64,000 nt of DNA from contig NZ_JALIRP010000007.1 in NCBI RefSeq assembly GCF_022898935.1, positions 62,001 to 126,000 on the forward strand. The letters are read 5' to 3'. Source of the stretch: Paenibacillus mangrovi. Lineage in GTDB: Bacteria; Bacillota; Bacilli; Paenibacillales; Paenibacillaceae. The translations under genes were made by a program, and so were the position numbers. The notes under the pieces were generated by a model. The model saw nothing but the letters and a program-made list of their open reading frames with translations, was not told the origin of the DNA and ran no database searches. Of this stretch, positions 25,003-34,578 are shown one piece after another (the first letter of the stretch is position 1; every line of letters starts with the position of its first letter).

Positions 25003-26148
25003 TTATTTGTGAATAATCAGCACTTGCTTCGGATAAATGATATCTTCTGTCAATCCGTTATTACTCTTTAGTTCATTGACCGTGGTTCCAAACTTTTTGG
25101 CTATGGACCATAGCGAGTCTCCCTTAGCTACGGTGTAGAAATCATAATCATAGCGCTCGTAATCTTTGTCGCTTGTTAGAATTCCATGTCTTTGTAACAC
25201 ATCAAGCATATATTGGGCGCGGAGCGTGTAAGTATCGTTGAGTACAGCAGCTCTTGCTTTTGCACGTATTTTCTCTCTTTTCTCCGGGTGATTCAGATAA
25301 TAATGGACTAATTTAACTGTTTCTTCAGGTGAATTGGATATGACTAACTCCTTGCCAAGCCGGTACAAACGTCTTATTGCCGGTGTATCGGAGGTGAGCA
25401 GAAAACCGCCAGAAGCGAGAATTTCGCGCGTACGACGGGTCACTTGCGTCGTATAGTTTTGAAGCCCCAGAACAATAGATGCGGAGCTGTATACTTTGTT
25501 CGCTTCTCCATAGGGCAGGAACCCACGAATCCATTCCTTCGGTATGTCATAACCCAGGGTGTGCATCTCATCCCAGGATTTCCCCCATATATCCACACGA
25601 ATATTAGATTCCAACAGAGGTTGTAGAAGCGTTTGAAGAGAATGATGGCGGTAATGCTGCGGCGAACTGCGAAGAACTTCCGGGTAAGCATTAGCAACAA
25701 TGGCAATTGAGCATTTATATTTATCGGTTGCTTCCGCAGGATGATGTACACTTGGATGGTAACCAAAGTCCATATGTGCTGATGGGATCCCCATCGATTG
25801 ATATAGAGCCACATTTTCAGGTGTCAAAGTAAAGACAAAATCCGGTTTCATCCGATGGATTAGAGGGATCGTAAACGTATGGGTAAAATGCGGATCTTCC
25901 GTTGCCCAGTACACCAGTGGAATTCGAAAAAGTTTAACATACTTTCTAATCCATTGCTGAGTTCGGACCTTTTGTTCTGACCCCCATCCCATGGTCAATA
26001 TTAGATCCGGTCTATATTTACGAATAAGCACAGGTATGTTTTCTTCTGTTAATGGACCTGAAACCTTTAGTTTGATTCCTAAATCTCGAAATCCCTCAGG
26101 TAAACCGGTCACGTTAGCCCAGTTACTTTCAAAAAAAAGTATTCGCAT
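25003..26148 (-). CDS. CgeB-family glycosyltransferase fused to a C-terminal LysM domain
   Basis: 381 residues. Residues 1-330 are a CgeB-like GT-B enzyme ([34 protein letters not shown]; then [20 protein letters not shown]). Residues ~333-381 are a single LysM domain ([20 protein letters not shown] and the closing [10 protein letters not shown]), a peptidoglycan/chitin-type binding module widespread in spore-coat proteins. There is no secretion signal, so the LysM part probably targets the enzyme to the spore surface from the mother cell. The start is ATG with GGAG nine bases upstream. Its paralogue at 22490 lacks the LysM. Confidence 0.9.
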   Translation of the reverse strand: MRILFFESNWANVTGLPEGFRDLGIKLKVSGPLTEENIPVLIRKYRPDLILTMGWGSEQKVRTQQWIRKYVKLFRIPLVYWATEDPHFTHTFTIPLIHRMKPDFVFTLTPENVALYQSMGIPSAHMDFGYHPSVHHPAEATDKYKCSIAIVANAYPEVLRSSPQHYRHHSLQTLLQPLLESNIRVDIWGKSWDEMHTLGYDIPKEWIRGFLPYGEANKVYSSASIVLGLQNYTTQVTRRTREILASGGFLLTSDTPAIRRLYRLGKELVISNSPEETVKLVHYYLNHPEKREKIRAKARAAVLNDTYTLRAQYMLDVLQRHGILTSDKDYERYDYDFYTVAKGDSLWSIAKKFGTTVNELKSNNGLTEDIIYPKQVLIIHK

Positions 26149-26184
26149 TTCTTAGCACTCCATTTCAACGCAGGGTCTTCGAGT

Positions 26185-27468
26185 CTATAACAGAATAACA
26201 TTTCCTTTATTTTCAATGTGGCTCGTAGCATTTCTAGTATCAATGACCAAGGGTGAATACTGGACGATGTCGTCGTAGGATATACAAGAATGATCTGTTA
26301 ATATTAACGTACAATCACAAAGCTGTAGGTGCTCTTTCGTTAATATGGACCTCTTCAGAAGTTCTGAACTGAGTTTCAATTCCTCGATGTACGGGTCATA
26401 GAAATAAACCACTGCCCCTAAAGTCTTTAACCGTTCAATGATGGTTACGGCCTTGGATTCACGATAATCGTTGACATTTTTCTTAAAAGCAGCACCGATT
26501 ACGAAGATACGGCTTTCATGAATTCGTTTCATAGGCTGTAACGACTCTTCTACCAAATGAACAATATAGCTTGGCATCTGTTCGTTGATCTTATTGGCTA
26601 GAGAAATAAAGTTAATTTCAAATTGATGCTGTTGCTTGGCTTTCCAGTGCAAATACAGAGGATCTACCGGTATGCAATGTCCTCCGATTCCCGGACCTGG
26701 ATAATAAGGGGTAAACCCGAAGGGCTTCGTACCAGCTGCTTGAATGATCTCCCATACATCAATTTTCATTTCCTTACATACCATGGCGATTTCATTCATA
26801 AATGAAATATTGATGAATCGTTGGCTGTTCTCCAAAAGTTTGGTCATTTCTGCTGCTCTCGCGGAAGAAACGGCCACCACCTTGTCAAATATCGTCTCAT
26901 AGACCTTCATACCTGCTTGCGTACAAAAAGGAGTCACTCCTCCAAGCACCTTAGGTATTTTTTCAATAGCCCACGTTTGCTGTCCAGGATCCACTCTTTC
27001 AGGCGAGTATACAAGGGCAACATCTTTGCCTACCTTTAACCCTTGAGATTCAATGACAGGCAGCAATTCCTCTTCCGTTGTCCCTGGATAAGTAGAGCTT
27101 TCCAGAATAATCACTTGTCCCGTATGGAGATAAGGGGCTGATGAGCGGATCGCTTCACGAATGTAGGTCAGATCCGGATTTTGACTTCGGTCTATTGGTG
27201 TCGGAACACAAATAATAACAACATCCACATCCGTGATAACGTCAAAAGATGAACCGACCTGAAAGCTCTCCTTAGCAAATAAAGCCTGAATATCCTTGTC
27301 TGAGAAATCGGATAAATAGCTTTTTCTGTGGAGCAGGCTATTCATTTTGTGCTTATCAATGTCAATTCCATAAACCATGCAGTCACCTTTATGAATAAAC
27401 AGCTTCACGAGCGGGAGTCCTATATATCCAAGGCCTATAACAGCAACTTTTTGCCTTGGCGGCGCCAT
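26185..27468 (-). CDS. nucleotide-sugar 6-dehydrogenase (WbpA-like, UDP-GlcNAc type)
   Basis: 427 residues of the UDP-glucose/GDP-mannose dehydrogenase family, which oxidises C6 of a UDP-sugar to a carboxylate with two NAD+. Motifs are VIGLGYIGLPLVKL near 9-22, ESSTYPGTTEEELLP, SPERVDPG and the catalytic-Cys loop GPGIGGHCIPVDP (Cys near 265). VIGAAFKKNVNDYRESKA starts the C-terminal nucleotide-binding domain. The GHCIPVDP and SPERVDPG combination is typical of the UDP-HexNAc branch rather than UDP-glucose dehydrogenase. With neighbouring WbpB-, E- and D-like genes it would start the synthesis of a 2,3-diamino-uronic acid. Confidence 0.9.
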   Translation of the reverse strand: MAPPRQKVAVIGLGYIGLPLVKLFIHKGDCMVYGIDIDKHKMNSLLHRKSYLSDFSDKDIQALFAKESFQVGSSFDVITDVDVVIICVPTPIDRSQNPDLTYIREAIRSSAPYLHTGQVIILESSTYPGTTEEELLPVIESQGLKVGKDVALVYSPERVDPGQQTWAIEKIPKVLGGVTPFCTQAGMKVYETIFDKVVAVSSARAAEMTKLLENSQRFINISFMNEIAMVCKEMKIDVWEIIQAAGTKPFGFTPYYPGPGIGGHCIPVDPLYLHWKAKQQHQFEINFISLANKINEQMPSYIVHLVEESLQPMKRIHESRIFVIGAAFKKNVNDYRESKAVTIIERLKTLGAVVYFYDPYIEELKLSSELLKRSILTKEHLQLCDCTLILTDHSCISYDDIVQYSPLVIDTRNATSHIENKGNVILL

Positions 27469-27505
27469 ACAACATCACCTCTTATGTTTTAGGTAGAGCA
27501 TTGTG

Positions 27506-28582
27506 CTAAACGGGCAAATTCTTCGATTTGGCCATATGGAAATCTACATATCCTGTTTTCGAATCTACCTCATAAATCTCCACCTTGGTTCCTTTGCAAT
27601 CAAAAACGTATTTCCTTTCATCTTGTTTCTGAATATACTTTTTTTCATTTTTATAAATCCATTGCAGTTGTCTCGCCACGAGCTGCAGGGAGTGATGTTG
27701 GTCCACATACGTCTTCCCTTGTTCACCGCATCTTCTTCGTAGAATGGGGTCTTTTAACAATCGTGACAGTTTGTCGTACAGTGTTGCTGGATTGGCGGAT
27801 ATAATCGGCAATAGGGGGTCTAGTCTAAAACGAAGATCTTCACGAATATATGAAATGACTGCTTTACTCCTATTCATCGCTTCTACAGCAATATGGCTGT
27901 AAAATCCACACATGATTTGATCGATCACAATATCGGATTGGCTAATCACCGTGGCAATTTCATCAGGCGTTTTGTTAACTGCTCTCACATAATTAAAGCG
28001 GTGTCCATTCTCAGACAACTTATTTAAATTTTCTTCAATATACAGATACTCATCATAGAATGGATTAGGTACATGAACAATGAGGGGAACTTGCTGCTGA
28101 TCCGAACCTGCCGGAGGTGTTAAATGTTTACAGCGAACAGCCAAAGGAAGAATATAGATTCTCTGATATGCTCCACTAACATACGGAACCATTTCAAAAT
28201 TCGGCACAATACAAGCAGGAATATATCTACTGGCTTTCAAAAGATACTCAATTTCTGCTTCATTATGAAACTGATCTAACAACTGAAGATACGGATTATG
28301 CCTCTCTGCGATTTTCTTACTTCTGATTTCATAGCCCCAGTGATGCATCAGCCGAATACGATTCTCTTTACTTACATAAGTAAATTCTCTTCGATGACCC
28401 GAAAAAGTCTGACCTAGATGGAAATGAAAGATATCGCATTTCATTTTCTTGCGTTCAAATTTACTTAAGCGATCGATATCTGGATCTTTATAATGATAAA
28501 CTTTATTTCCATTTCTAGATAATTCTTTGGAAAGCATCTTAATTTGGTCAGACATCGGATTTGGCGACATAAAAATGTTCAT
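27506..28582 (-). CDS. glycosyltransferase (GT4-like, GT-B fold)
   Basis: About 358 residues. The first domain contains CDIFHFHLGQTFSG and IRLMHHWGYEIRS. The second has VPLIVHVPNPF, the nucleotide-binding region IVDQIMCGFYSHIAVEAMNRSKAVI in pieces, and the late SRLLKDPILRRRCGEQGKTYVDQHHS segment that matches GT4 enzymes. An ATG at 28606 opens the frame, but GGGAG immediately precedes the ATG at 28582, which is preferred. The acceptor and donor are unknown. It sits second in the glycan operon after the Gfo/Idh enzyme. Confidence 0.8.
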   Translation of the reverse strand: MNIFMSPNPMSDQIKMLSKELSRNGNKVYHYKDPDIDRLSKFERKKMKCDIFHFHLGQTFSGHRREFTYVSKENRIRLMHHWGYEIRSKKIAERHNPYLQLLDQFHNEAEIEYLLKASRYIPACIVPNFEMVPYVSGAYQRIYILPLAVRCKHLTPPAGSDQQQVPLIVHVPNPFYDEYLYIEENLNKLSENGHRFNYVRAVNKTPDEIATVISQSDIVIDQIMCGFYSHIAVEAMNRSKAVISYIREDLRFRLDPLLPIISANPATLYDKLSRLLKDPILRRRCGEQGKTYVDQHHSLQLVARQLQWIYKNEKKYIQKQDERKYVFDCKGTKVEIYEVDSKTGYVDFHMAKSKNLPV

Positions 28583-28684
28583 TCGCTCCCATATCCCCCC
28601 ATACATACTATAATCATCACAAAAACGACGGCACGGCTACGATCGCTCCGACGAGAAAATTATCGCGAATCGCGATCAGACCGG

Positions 28685-29701
28685 CTATAGTTGGATCGGG
28701 GCTCCGCTCTGTTTTAGAGACGCATCGGATGCTTCGAGCATTCGGACAATCCTTGTACCTGAACTTGCATCGTTCATAGGCTGCCGATTGTTCTCTATAC
28801 ACTCCACCAAGTAATCGATTTCCTGCAGTAAGGCTTCTTTTTTGTGAACGACGGGAGCATGCATCTCCCCCATTCTGTAAGAGGCCAGATAATGATATTT
28901 ACTTTCCACGGATTGAATCATGTCGACTCCGCGATTGTAGATTTTTAAGGATTCATCCGATAAAAGATCATTCCAAACGATCATGGAATGACTTCCTCCA
29001 ATAAGGGTTTGTCGGATTTTCACAGGAGACAGCCAATTGACATGGATGTGGGCAATCATGTTGTTCTCATAGTAAACCGTAAGATAAGCGATATCCTCCA
29101 ATCCTGTTGCATAATGCGATTTCCCAACGGCTGAGATCGCTTGAGGCTTAGAGCCTAGGATATAATCCATAATAGATAGGTCATGCGGCGCCAAATCCCA
29201 AATTACATTTACATCTTGTTGGAATAACCCTAGATTTACCCTGACGGAATCATAATAATACATTTCTCCTAGCCGCTTTTCGTCAATCAGCTGTTTGATC
29301 GTTTGAACAGCACCGGTAAAGAGAAACGTATGGTCAACCATCACGATTTTATTCTTTTTCAAAGCAAGCTCTATGATCATCTCCCCTTCTAAAGAGGTTG
29401 CAGTCATGGGCTTCTCGATCCATACATGTTTGTCATGATTCAGTGCATCAAAAGCCAACTCATAATGGGTACTGACTGGTGTAGCAATAACAACGACGTC
29501 GATATCCGGAGAACGTGTAACATCTTGAACAGAAGAAGAAAGTTCGGTCTGGGGATGTGCAAGTGCAGCAACCATTCGACGATCTTGTTTCAATTCGACG
29601 ATTCGTTTCAGACAAACCCGAGGATGATTGGAGAAATTTCTAGCTAAGTTGGGCCCCCAGTATCCATAACCGATAATGCCAATATTGAGAATAATGTTCA
29701 C
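28685..29701 (-). CDS. Gfo/Idh/MocA dehydrogenase (WbpB/WlbA-like)
   Basis: 338 residues; likely oxidises C3 of a UDP-N-acetyl-hexosaminuronate. The NAD motif IGIIGYGYWGPNLARNF starts at residue 7, the catalytic lysine is in WIEKPMTATS (EKP), and WDLAPHDLSIMDY holds the conserved D-x-x-x-H active site. GYGYWGPN is characteristic of the WlbA/WbpB-type branch. The start is GTG at 29701 with a close GGAAG; the spacing is short, so the start is uncertain. It is the first gene of the ten-gene glycan operon. Confidence 0.88.
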   Translation of the reverse strand: MNIILNIGIIGYGYWGPNLARNFSNHPRVCLKRIVELKQDRRMVAALAHPQTELSSSVQDVTRSPDIDVVVIATPVSTHYELAFDALNHDKHVWIEKPMTATSLEGEMIIELALKKNKIVMVDHTFLFTGAVQTIKQLIDEKRLGEMYYYDSVRVNLGLFQQDVNVIWDLAPHDLSIMDYILGSKPQAISAVGKSHYATGLEDIAYLTVYYENNMIAHIHVNWLSPVKIRQTLIGGSHSMIVWNDLLSDESLKIYNRGVDMIQSVESKYHYLASYRMGEMHAPVVHKKEALLQEIDYLVECIENNRQPMNDASSGTRIVRMLEASDASLKQSGAPIQL

Positions 29702-29743
29702 CTTCTTCCGTTAGATCAGGCAATTAACATCATATCGATGGAC

Positions 29744-29752
29744 TATCTTATG
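29744..29752 (-). promoter_or_regulatory. possible sporulation (SigK/SigE-like) -10 element of the glycan operon
   Basis: On the minus strand CATAAGATA fits the SigK -10 pattern CATANNNTA and lies about 45 bases before the first glycan gene. A good -35 at the right distance is not visible. It is offered only because two products resemble CgeB, whose gene is SigK-controlled in B. subtilis. Confidence 0.25.
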
Positions 29753-29831
29753 AATAACACAAAAAATGGACACGGCATTTGTCAGCACATGAAATAAATT
29801 CAGGAGCAAGAATCGAGGGACATATGCGATT

Positions 29832-31370
29832 CTATAACCTATTATTTCTATCTTGACTCGGATTTACTTGATAAAATCGTTTGTACATTTTACTGAAATA
29901 AAAAATATCCGGGATGCCGACTTGCTCGCCGATCTCAGCGATGGATAGTGGTGTCGTTCTCAGCAGCAGTCTCGCTTGCTTCATTCTGTATGCCTCCACA
30001 TATTCCGTAACCGCGACGCCGAGTTGATCTTTAAACAGCTTGGAGAGATGGGAACGGCTTAAATGTACAGCGGAGCTTAGTTCATCCAAGCTTATTTTTT
30101 GCTGGTAGTTTTCATGAATATACTGTAGGGCTTGAATGATCTCTTCTCGCTGCCCCCCAAGCAATTGCAACTTCTGAAGCCATTCATGAAACAATTGTTT
30201 ATATTGATGCAAACGATTCATTTGACCTTTTTCTATTCTTCGCTTGAGTTCATCGGTCACCATGTAACCCTTTTTCTCAAGAAATGCCGTCAAAAATCTC
30301 AAATCTTCCTTAATCACTTGCGGGGAACGTCTTAAATAGATGAACAGTTTAAAAAACGACTCAATCCATGAATAAAGCTGGTTTGATTGGAATGACTCCG
30401 TAAGTTCACTATCTATCTTTTGGAAAAAACCGTATAAATCGAGATCGGACCTAACGGTGCCTGTAGTCTCCTGGCATAGTATGATTGCGTCATCTTCATA
30501 GAATAGTCGATCAAAATCTTCTATATGGGCCTTTATCGCAGCAAACAATCCTTCAAATGAGGAAAAAGAATAATTGGCCAGCGAAGATGCGTCCAACTTC
30601 AAATATGCTTTCAAATTTTGCTGAATGTCCTTGCATATTTCCATGTGACGCGATGCATCGCGTTCCCCTATATGAAGCATAACGAATTTGCCATTTGCAA
30701 GATGTATGATTTCATTTCGAACATCATATGTTTTGATCTTCTCTGAAACGATATTCATAACAGAAAATACGGCGAGATCTGTCTGACCAGAGAATCTTTC
30801 CTGCGACCATATAAAAAATTGGTCTATCTCAAGAAAAGCAAAGTATGACGCCGGAATTTCATGCTGAAAAAAATCGATTTGAAGCTTTTCCGCCCTTTTT
30901 CGAAGCTCGTTCATATTCATATGCTGATAAAGACCTTCGTGAAATAAAGAGTTCAACAACATCTTCATTTCGTTCGAATTTAGACTATTGATCTTTTCCA
31001 ATTCCACCCTTCGTTCTCGATACGTCATCTTCAACTCGGAGATCAGGGTTTCCTTTTCTACTGTAGCCTTAAGCACATAATTTTTGGCTCCGTAACGCAT
31101 CGCCAATTGAGCGGATTCAAATTCAGCATAGTTGCTCAGTACAATAGACCAGACTTTAGGAAAATGAACTCTGGCCTCTTTAATCAGTTCAATACCATCC
31201 AAGACAGGCATGCGTATATCCGTTAACATAATATCGATAGGTTTATCTTCAAGTAGTTGAAGAGCTTCTTGACCGTTTCCCGCTTCATAAATATCAAATC
31301 CGACGTCTTGGAGCATGAACTTCAGGTGCCGTCTCATCGAGATTTCATCGTCTACAATTAAGATTTTCAT
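29832..31370 (-). CDS. YesN-type response regulator, REC plus AraC HTH
   Basis: 512 residues. The receiver domain (1-120) has DDE near residue 7, the phospho-acceptor Asp in MLTDIRMPVLDG near 53, and the conserved Lys in YVLKATVEK. A long middle region links to the AraC-type DNA-binding domain at about 410-505 (ISLDELSSAVHLSRSHLSKLF, ending FSKMYKRFYQVNPSQ). It overlaps the kinase gene by four bases, as typical for YesM/YesN pairs. It should activate the adjacent lipoprotein/permease genes and perhaps the GH110-like enzyme when its kinase detects an extracellular sugar. Confidence 0.93.
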   Translation of the reverse strand: MKILIVDDEISMRRHLKFMLQDVGFDIYEAGNGQEALQLLEDKPIDIMLTDIRMPVLDGIELIKEARVHFPKVWSIVLSNYAEFESAQLAMRYGAKNYVLKATVEKETLISELKMTYRERRVELEKINSLNSNEMKMLLNSLFHEGLYQHMNMNELRKRAEKLQIDFFQHEIPASYFAFLEIDQFFIWSQERFSGQTDLAVFSVMNIVSEKIKTYDVRNEIIHLANGKFVMLHIGERDASRHMEICKDIQQNLKAYLKLDASSLANYSFSSFEGLFAAIKAHIEDFDRLFYEDDAIILCQETTGTVRSDLDLYGFFQKIDSELTESFQSNQLYSWIESFFKLFIYLRRSPQVIKEDLRFLTAFLEKKGYMVTDELKRRIEKGQMNRLHQYKQLFHEWLQKLQLLGGQREEIIQALQYIHENYQQKISLDELSSAVHLSRSHLSKLFKDQLGVAVTEYVEAYRMKQARLLLRTTPLSIAEIGEQVGIPDIFYFSKMYKRFYQVNPSQDRNNRL

Positions 31371-33040
31371 GCTGCCACCTCCGATGAATAGGGGATTAAC
31401 ATCGTTACGGTCACACCTATATGAGGGATGCTATCTATAGAAAATTCCGCACTGTCTCCATAATGGAGTTTAATTCGCTCACGAATATTCTTGATGCCGA
31501 TCGACTTTCGCGTTTGGCTTGTTTCAGTTTGGACAATCCCCGTACCGTTGTCAGTTATCGTAATAGCCAAACGATCTAATGACAAACGTACAGCACGTAT
31601 ACGGATCTCACCGCTCTTTCGGCCTGCGAAAGCATGCTCAAAACAGTTTTCTACCAGAGGCTGGATTAACATACGCAAAAGCGAACGCTCCATTAACTCC
31701 ATTTCAAAATCAATATATACTTGAAAGCTCTCACCAAAACGCGCTCTCAGGATCTCTATATATTTTTCCAAATAGGCTTTTTCTTCACGAAATGTCCAAT
31801 ACTCGCCATCATTGTAGAGCTGCTGTTGTAATAAATAGGATAAAGATAGCAGCAACGAGCTTACTTTAGGTTGTTTTCTAATATCGGCAATAAAACGGAT
31901 GGTGTTCAAGGAATTCAATAAGAAATGCGGATTAATCTGATGCTGGAGCATTTGCATTTCCAATTTCCTTTTTTCATCTGAAGCTTGTTTATAATTCTCT
32001 CTTGAAGCATTTAAATTATGTACAAGTTGTCTAAGCACTGCCGATAATTCAACAATATGATGATCTGAATCCATCGATATTTTCAATACAGGGGAGTGGG
32101 CAATCAGCTGATTGGAAAGGGATCGGACTTGATAAAATACTTTGCGAATGGTTCGTATGACCAACGCGGAATTAATGAGGAAAATGATAACGATTAATCC
32201 CATCGTCATATAAATGGCAAAGTCAAACCATTTCAACTGTTTTTTCAAGAAATTCGTCCCGCGAAGCTGCACTAACGACCAATCGGCAGGCTGCAACTGA
32301 ATCGAAATTTGCTGATCTCCCTTACGTGTGATTTTAGAACGTTCACTTGATGACGGTGTTGAGTAAAGTACCTTGGCTTCCTCATCCTGAATTTCATAGT
32401 ATGTATCGTCTGATAGCAATATTTGCTCGATATAAGAGATCGGGATAAAAATGGTTGCTATTCCTTTTGGCGTCGCTGTATCCGGCTTAAATAACAATCG
32501 TGTAAATACGATAAAACGCTGTTCACTGCTGAATTCGGCTATTGACCACTGGGAACTATGAAATATATCGGTTCCTATGATATCGTGCTTGCTATGGACA
32601 AATTGAAGCAGCTCCTGTTTCTTTACTTGCAGACGTGAAGTTTCAGAAACAAATTCATTGCCACTTCGATCTTGAATAACAACAGTATATTTTTCATTCA
32701 AGAAAAAAGCGTATTGAAGCCGTTCAACCGCCTCTAAATAGATTTGATTTTTGGTGATGTCATGAGGTTCTTTGATCTCAAGTGCATCGATAAACTGCTT
32801 GTCGTTAATAAATAAATTCGTCGCCATAAAAATTCTTTGCAACAGATCTTGTACACGAGATGCGGTTTGTTCTACTCTTATTCGGTTAATCTCTTCAACC
32901 TTCGACACCAAGGTCTGTTCAGCAAACGAATAAACAAAGTAAAGCAGCAATGATATGGGGATAAAAACCGTCATTAGCATAATCAATAGCCGCTTTTGAA
33001 CAGATTTAGGTCCTCCATATCTTCTGCTGCTCCATTTCAT
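31367..33040 (-). CDS. YesM-type sensor histidine kinase
   Basis: 557 residues. There is one N-terminal membrane span (LLIMLMTVFIPISLLLYFVY), an extracytoplasmic sensor of ~240 residues, and a second span (FAIYMTMGLIVIIFLINSAL) before a HAMP-like linker. The His_kinase domain has QMLQHQINPHFLLNSLNTIR (phospho-His) and the HATPase_c domain has QPLVENCFEHAF, DNGTGI and SIGIKNIRERI. It is paired with the response regulator downstream and follows the lipoprotein gene with a 23-base gap, so ligand-loaded binding protein could stimulate it. Confidence 0.93.
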   Translation of the reverse strand: MKWSSRRYGGPKSVQKRLLIMLMTVFIPISLLLYFVYSFAEQTLVSKVEEINRIRVEQTASRVQDLLQRIFMATNLFINDKQFIDALEIKEPHDITKNQIYLEAVERLQYAFFLNEKYTVVIQDRSGNEFVSETSRLQVKKQELLQFVHSKHDIIGTDIFHSSQWSIAEFSSEQRFIVFTRLLFKPDTATPKGIATIFIPISYIEQILLSDDTYYEIQDEEAKVLYSTPSSSERSKITRKGDQQISIQLQPADWSLVQLRGTNFLKKQLKWFDFAIYMTMGLIVIIFLINSALVIRTIRKVFYQVRSLSNQLIAHSPVLKISMDSDHHIVELSAVLRQLVHNLNASRENYKQASDEKRKLEMQMLQHQINPHFLLNSLNTIRFIADIRKQPKVSSLLLSLSYLLQQQLYNDGEYWTFREEKAYLEKYIEILRARFGESFQVYIDFEMELMERSLLRMLIQPLVENCFEHAFAGRKSGEIRIRAVRLSLDRLAITITDNGTGIVQTETSQTRKSIGIKNIRERIKLHYGDSAEFSIDSIPHIGVTVTMLIPYSSEVAA

Positions 33041-33063
33041 CGTTCTTCGCCCCTAAAATTCGA

Positions 33064-34455
33064 TTACTTATCTTTTTGCTCCGTAATCGCTTTGTCTACC
33101 TTCTGTTTCGTGTCATTCAATACCTGATCTACCGTTGCTTTTCCTGTATAGTAATTAACGATTTGATCGAGGAACGTAGATTCATATTCCTGTGGCGCTC
33201 CGAGTATAGGCTTTTCCTCAACGTTAATAGTATTAGGATCCCCACCGAACAAAAACTTCACTTGATCCAATGTGATGTCATCATCTTTTAATTGGTTAGC
33301 CAAGTCTTGATAAAATTTATCTGCATTTACTTTATTATACATTGGTAAAGTCCCTGTACTCAATGTATAATCCGATACATATTCTTTGGCAAAAATGAGC
33401 GCTTCTTTCGGGTGCTTGGCGTTTTTTGGTACTGCCAATGAATCTACACTTGACCAGTTCATATGCTTACCTGCCATTTCCTTCGGAACCGGCATTGGCG
33501 CAATGCCCGCTTTCCAATCTCTAGGAAACTTATCCTTCTTTGTTGCAGCAAGCTGCGCATACCATTGAGCGCCTACCGCCATACCGAAATTACCATTCCA
33601 GTATGAGAGAAAATCAGTATTATTTGAAATATATTCCGAAATCGGCATTGCCGCTTTGCGCACATTCATGACATCGTTCATCCACTCCAAACTGCGTTTA
33701 AACTCCGGCGCGTTAATATTGCTCATACCATCTTCCGTATAGAACTTACCATTGGTTAACTGGCTTCCATATCCATAGTAATACATGCCCCAGTTATTAT
33801 AGAAAAGACCATACACTTTCGTTTTGCCCTCGGTATTCGTCAATTTTTGTGCAACATCAGCTACTTCATCCCATGTCATCGGCACTTTCGGATCCGGATA
33901 AGGAACATGGGCGTCGTCAAACACTTTTTTGTTATAATACAACATCCAATTGTTTTGCTGGATTGGGAAACGGAAATAGTGACCGTCCTTATCTGCTTTA
34001 AAATTACCGAAATCTTTGGTCATATCAACATCAACTTGCTTTGCAATGTCTTCGATCGGCATCAAAAATCCTTTATTGATAGCGTCGAACTGGTCTACGC
34101 CGTTCCCCCAAATCAAATCAACACTTTCACCGCTGGCCATCATGATATTTCTTTTACTGATATACTGTTCATGCGGAACGGAGATCGGATCGATTTTAAT
34201 ATTCGGATACTTTGTTTCAAAACGTTCCACAAACGATTTAAATTCAGGAGTATCCAAGTATTCAGAAATGTTCAGAATTTTCAAGGTTACCTGTTCGTCA
34301 GACTTCTCTGTATTGCTTTGAGCATTTGCTTGCTCGGATTTTTGCGTATTCCCCTCCTTAGCTGTTCCATTCGTTGTACTCGTTTTTCCACAGGCTGAGA
34401 GTAGTGATATGACTATGAAGCACCCCAATGTAATAAGCGTCAACTTCTTTAACAT
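33064..34455 (-). CDS. sugar-binding lipoprotein of an ABC transporter
   Basis: 463 residues. The signal peptide ends in the lipobox ISLLSAC (Cys near 22), followed by a Thr/Gln/Asn/Ser-rich linker and a MalE/LplA-like fold (LKILNISEYLDTPEFKSF; NNWMLYYNKKVFDDAHVPYP). GGGAGGG precedes the ATG. A 124-base gap separates it from the permease genes, and that gap holds a 13-base motif also present upstream of the first permease. It likely binds the sugar or oligosaccharide released by the secreted enzyme encoded upstream. Confidence 0.92.
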   Translation of the reverse strand: MLKKLTLITLGCFIVISLLSACGKTSTTNGTAKEGNTQKSEQANAQSNTEKSDEQVTLKILNISEYLDTPEFKSFVERFETKYPNIKIDPISVPHEQYISKRNIMMASGESVDLIWGNGVDQFDAINKGFLMPIEDIAKQVDVDMTKDFGNFKADKDGHYFRFPIQQNNWMLYYNKKVFDDAHVPYPDPKVPMTWDEVADVAQKLTNTEGKTKVYGLFYNNWGMYYYGYGSQLTNGKFYTEDGMSNINAPEFKRSLEWMNDVMNVRKAAMPISEYISNNTDFLSYWNGNFGMAVGAQWYAQLAATKKDKFPRDWKAGIAPMPVPKEMAGKHMNWSSVDSLAVPKNAKHPKEALIFAKEYVSDYTLSTGTLPMYNKVNADKFYQDLANQLKDDDITLDQVKFLFGGDPNTINVEEKPILGAPQEYESTFLDQIVNYYTGKATVDQVLNDTKQKVDKAITEQKDK

Positions 34456-34545
34456 CTTATTGCCCTCCCTTAATTTTATCTGTTTATGTACAATTTCATT
34501 ATCAACGAGTTTCCTGCAGGTATGAATGTAGAAATCAATTTCTCA

Positions 34546-34558
34546 ATTTGTAATATTG
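34546..34558 (-). promoter_or_regulatory. shared motif CAATATTACAAAT (copy 1)
   Basis: The 13-base sequence occurs identically at 36410-36422. This copy lies about 91 bases upstream of the lipoprotein start, the other about 80 bases upstream of the first permease start, in the same orientation. It is a candidate operator for the adjacent YesN-type regulator. Confidence 0.45.
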
Positions 34559-34578
34559 CATTTTTCTGTATTACGATT

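Noticed and set aside
28617..28690. Short minus-strand frame ending IRDNFLVGAIVAVPSFL, perhaps an AzlD-type membrane-protein scrap
   Set aside because: About 24 residues only, between the Gfo/Idh stop and the next gene. The similarity is too short to support.
33847..34398. 183-codon plus-strand open frame
   Set aside because: Antisense to the lipoprotein gene, with no ribosome binding site.
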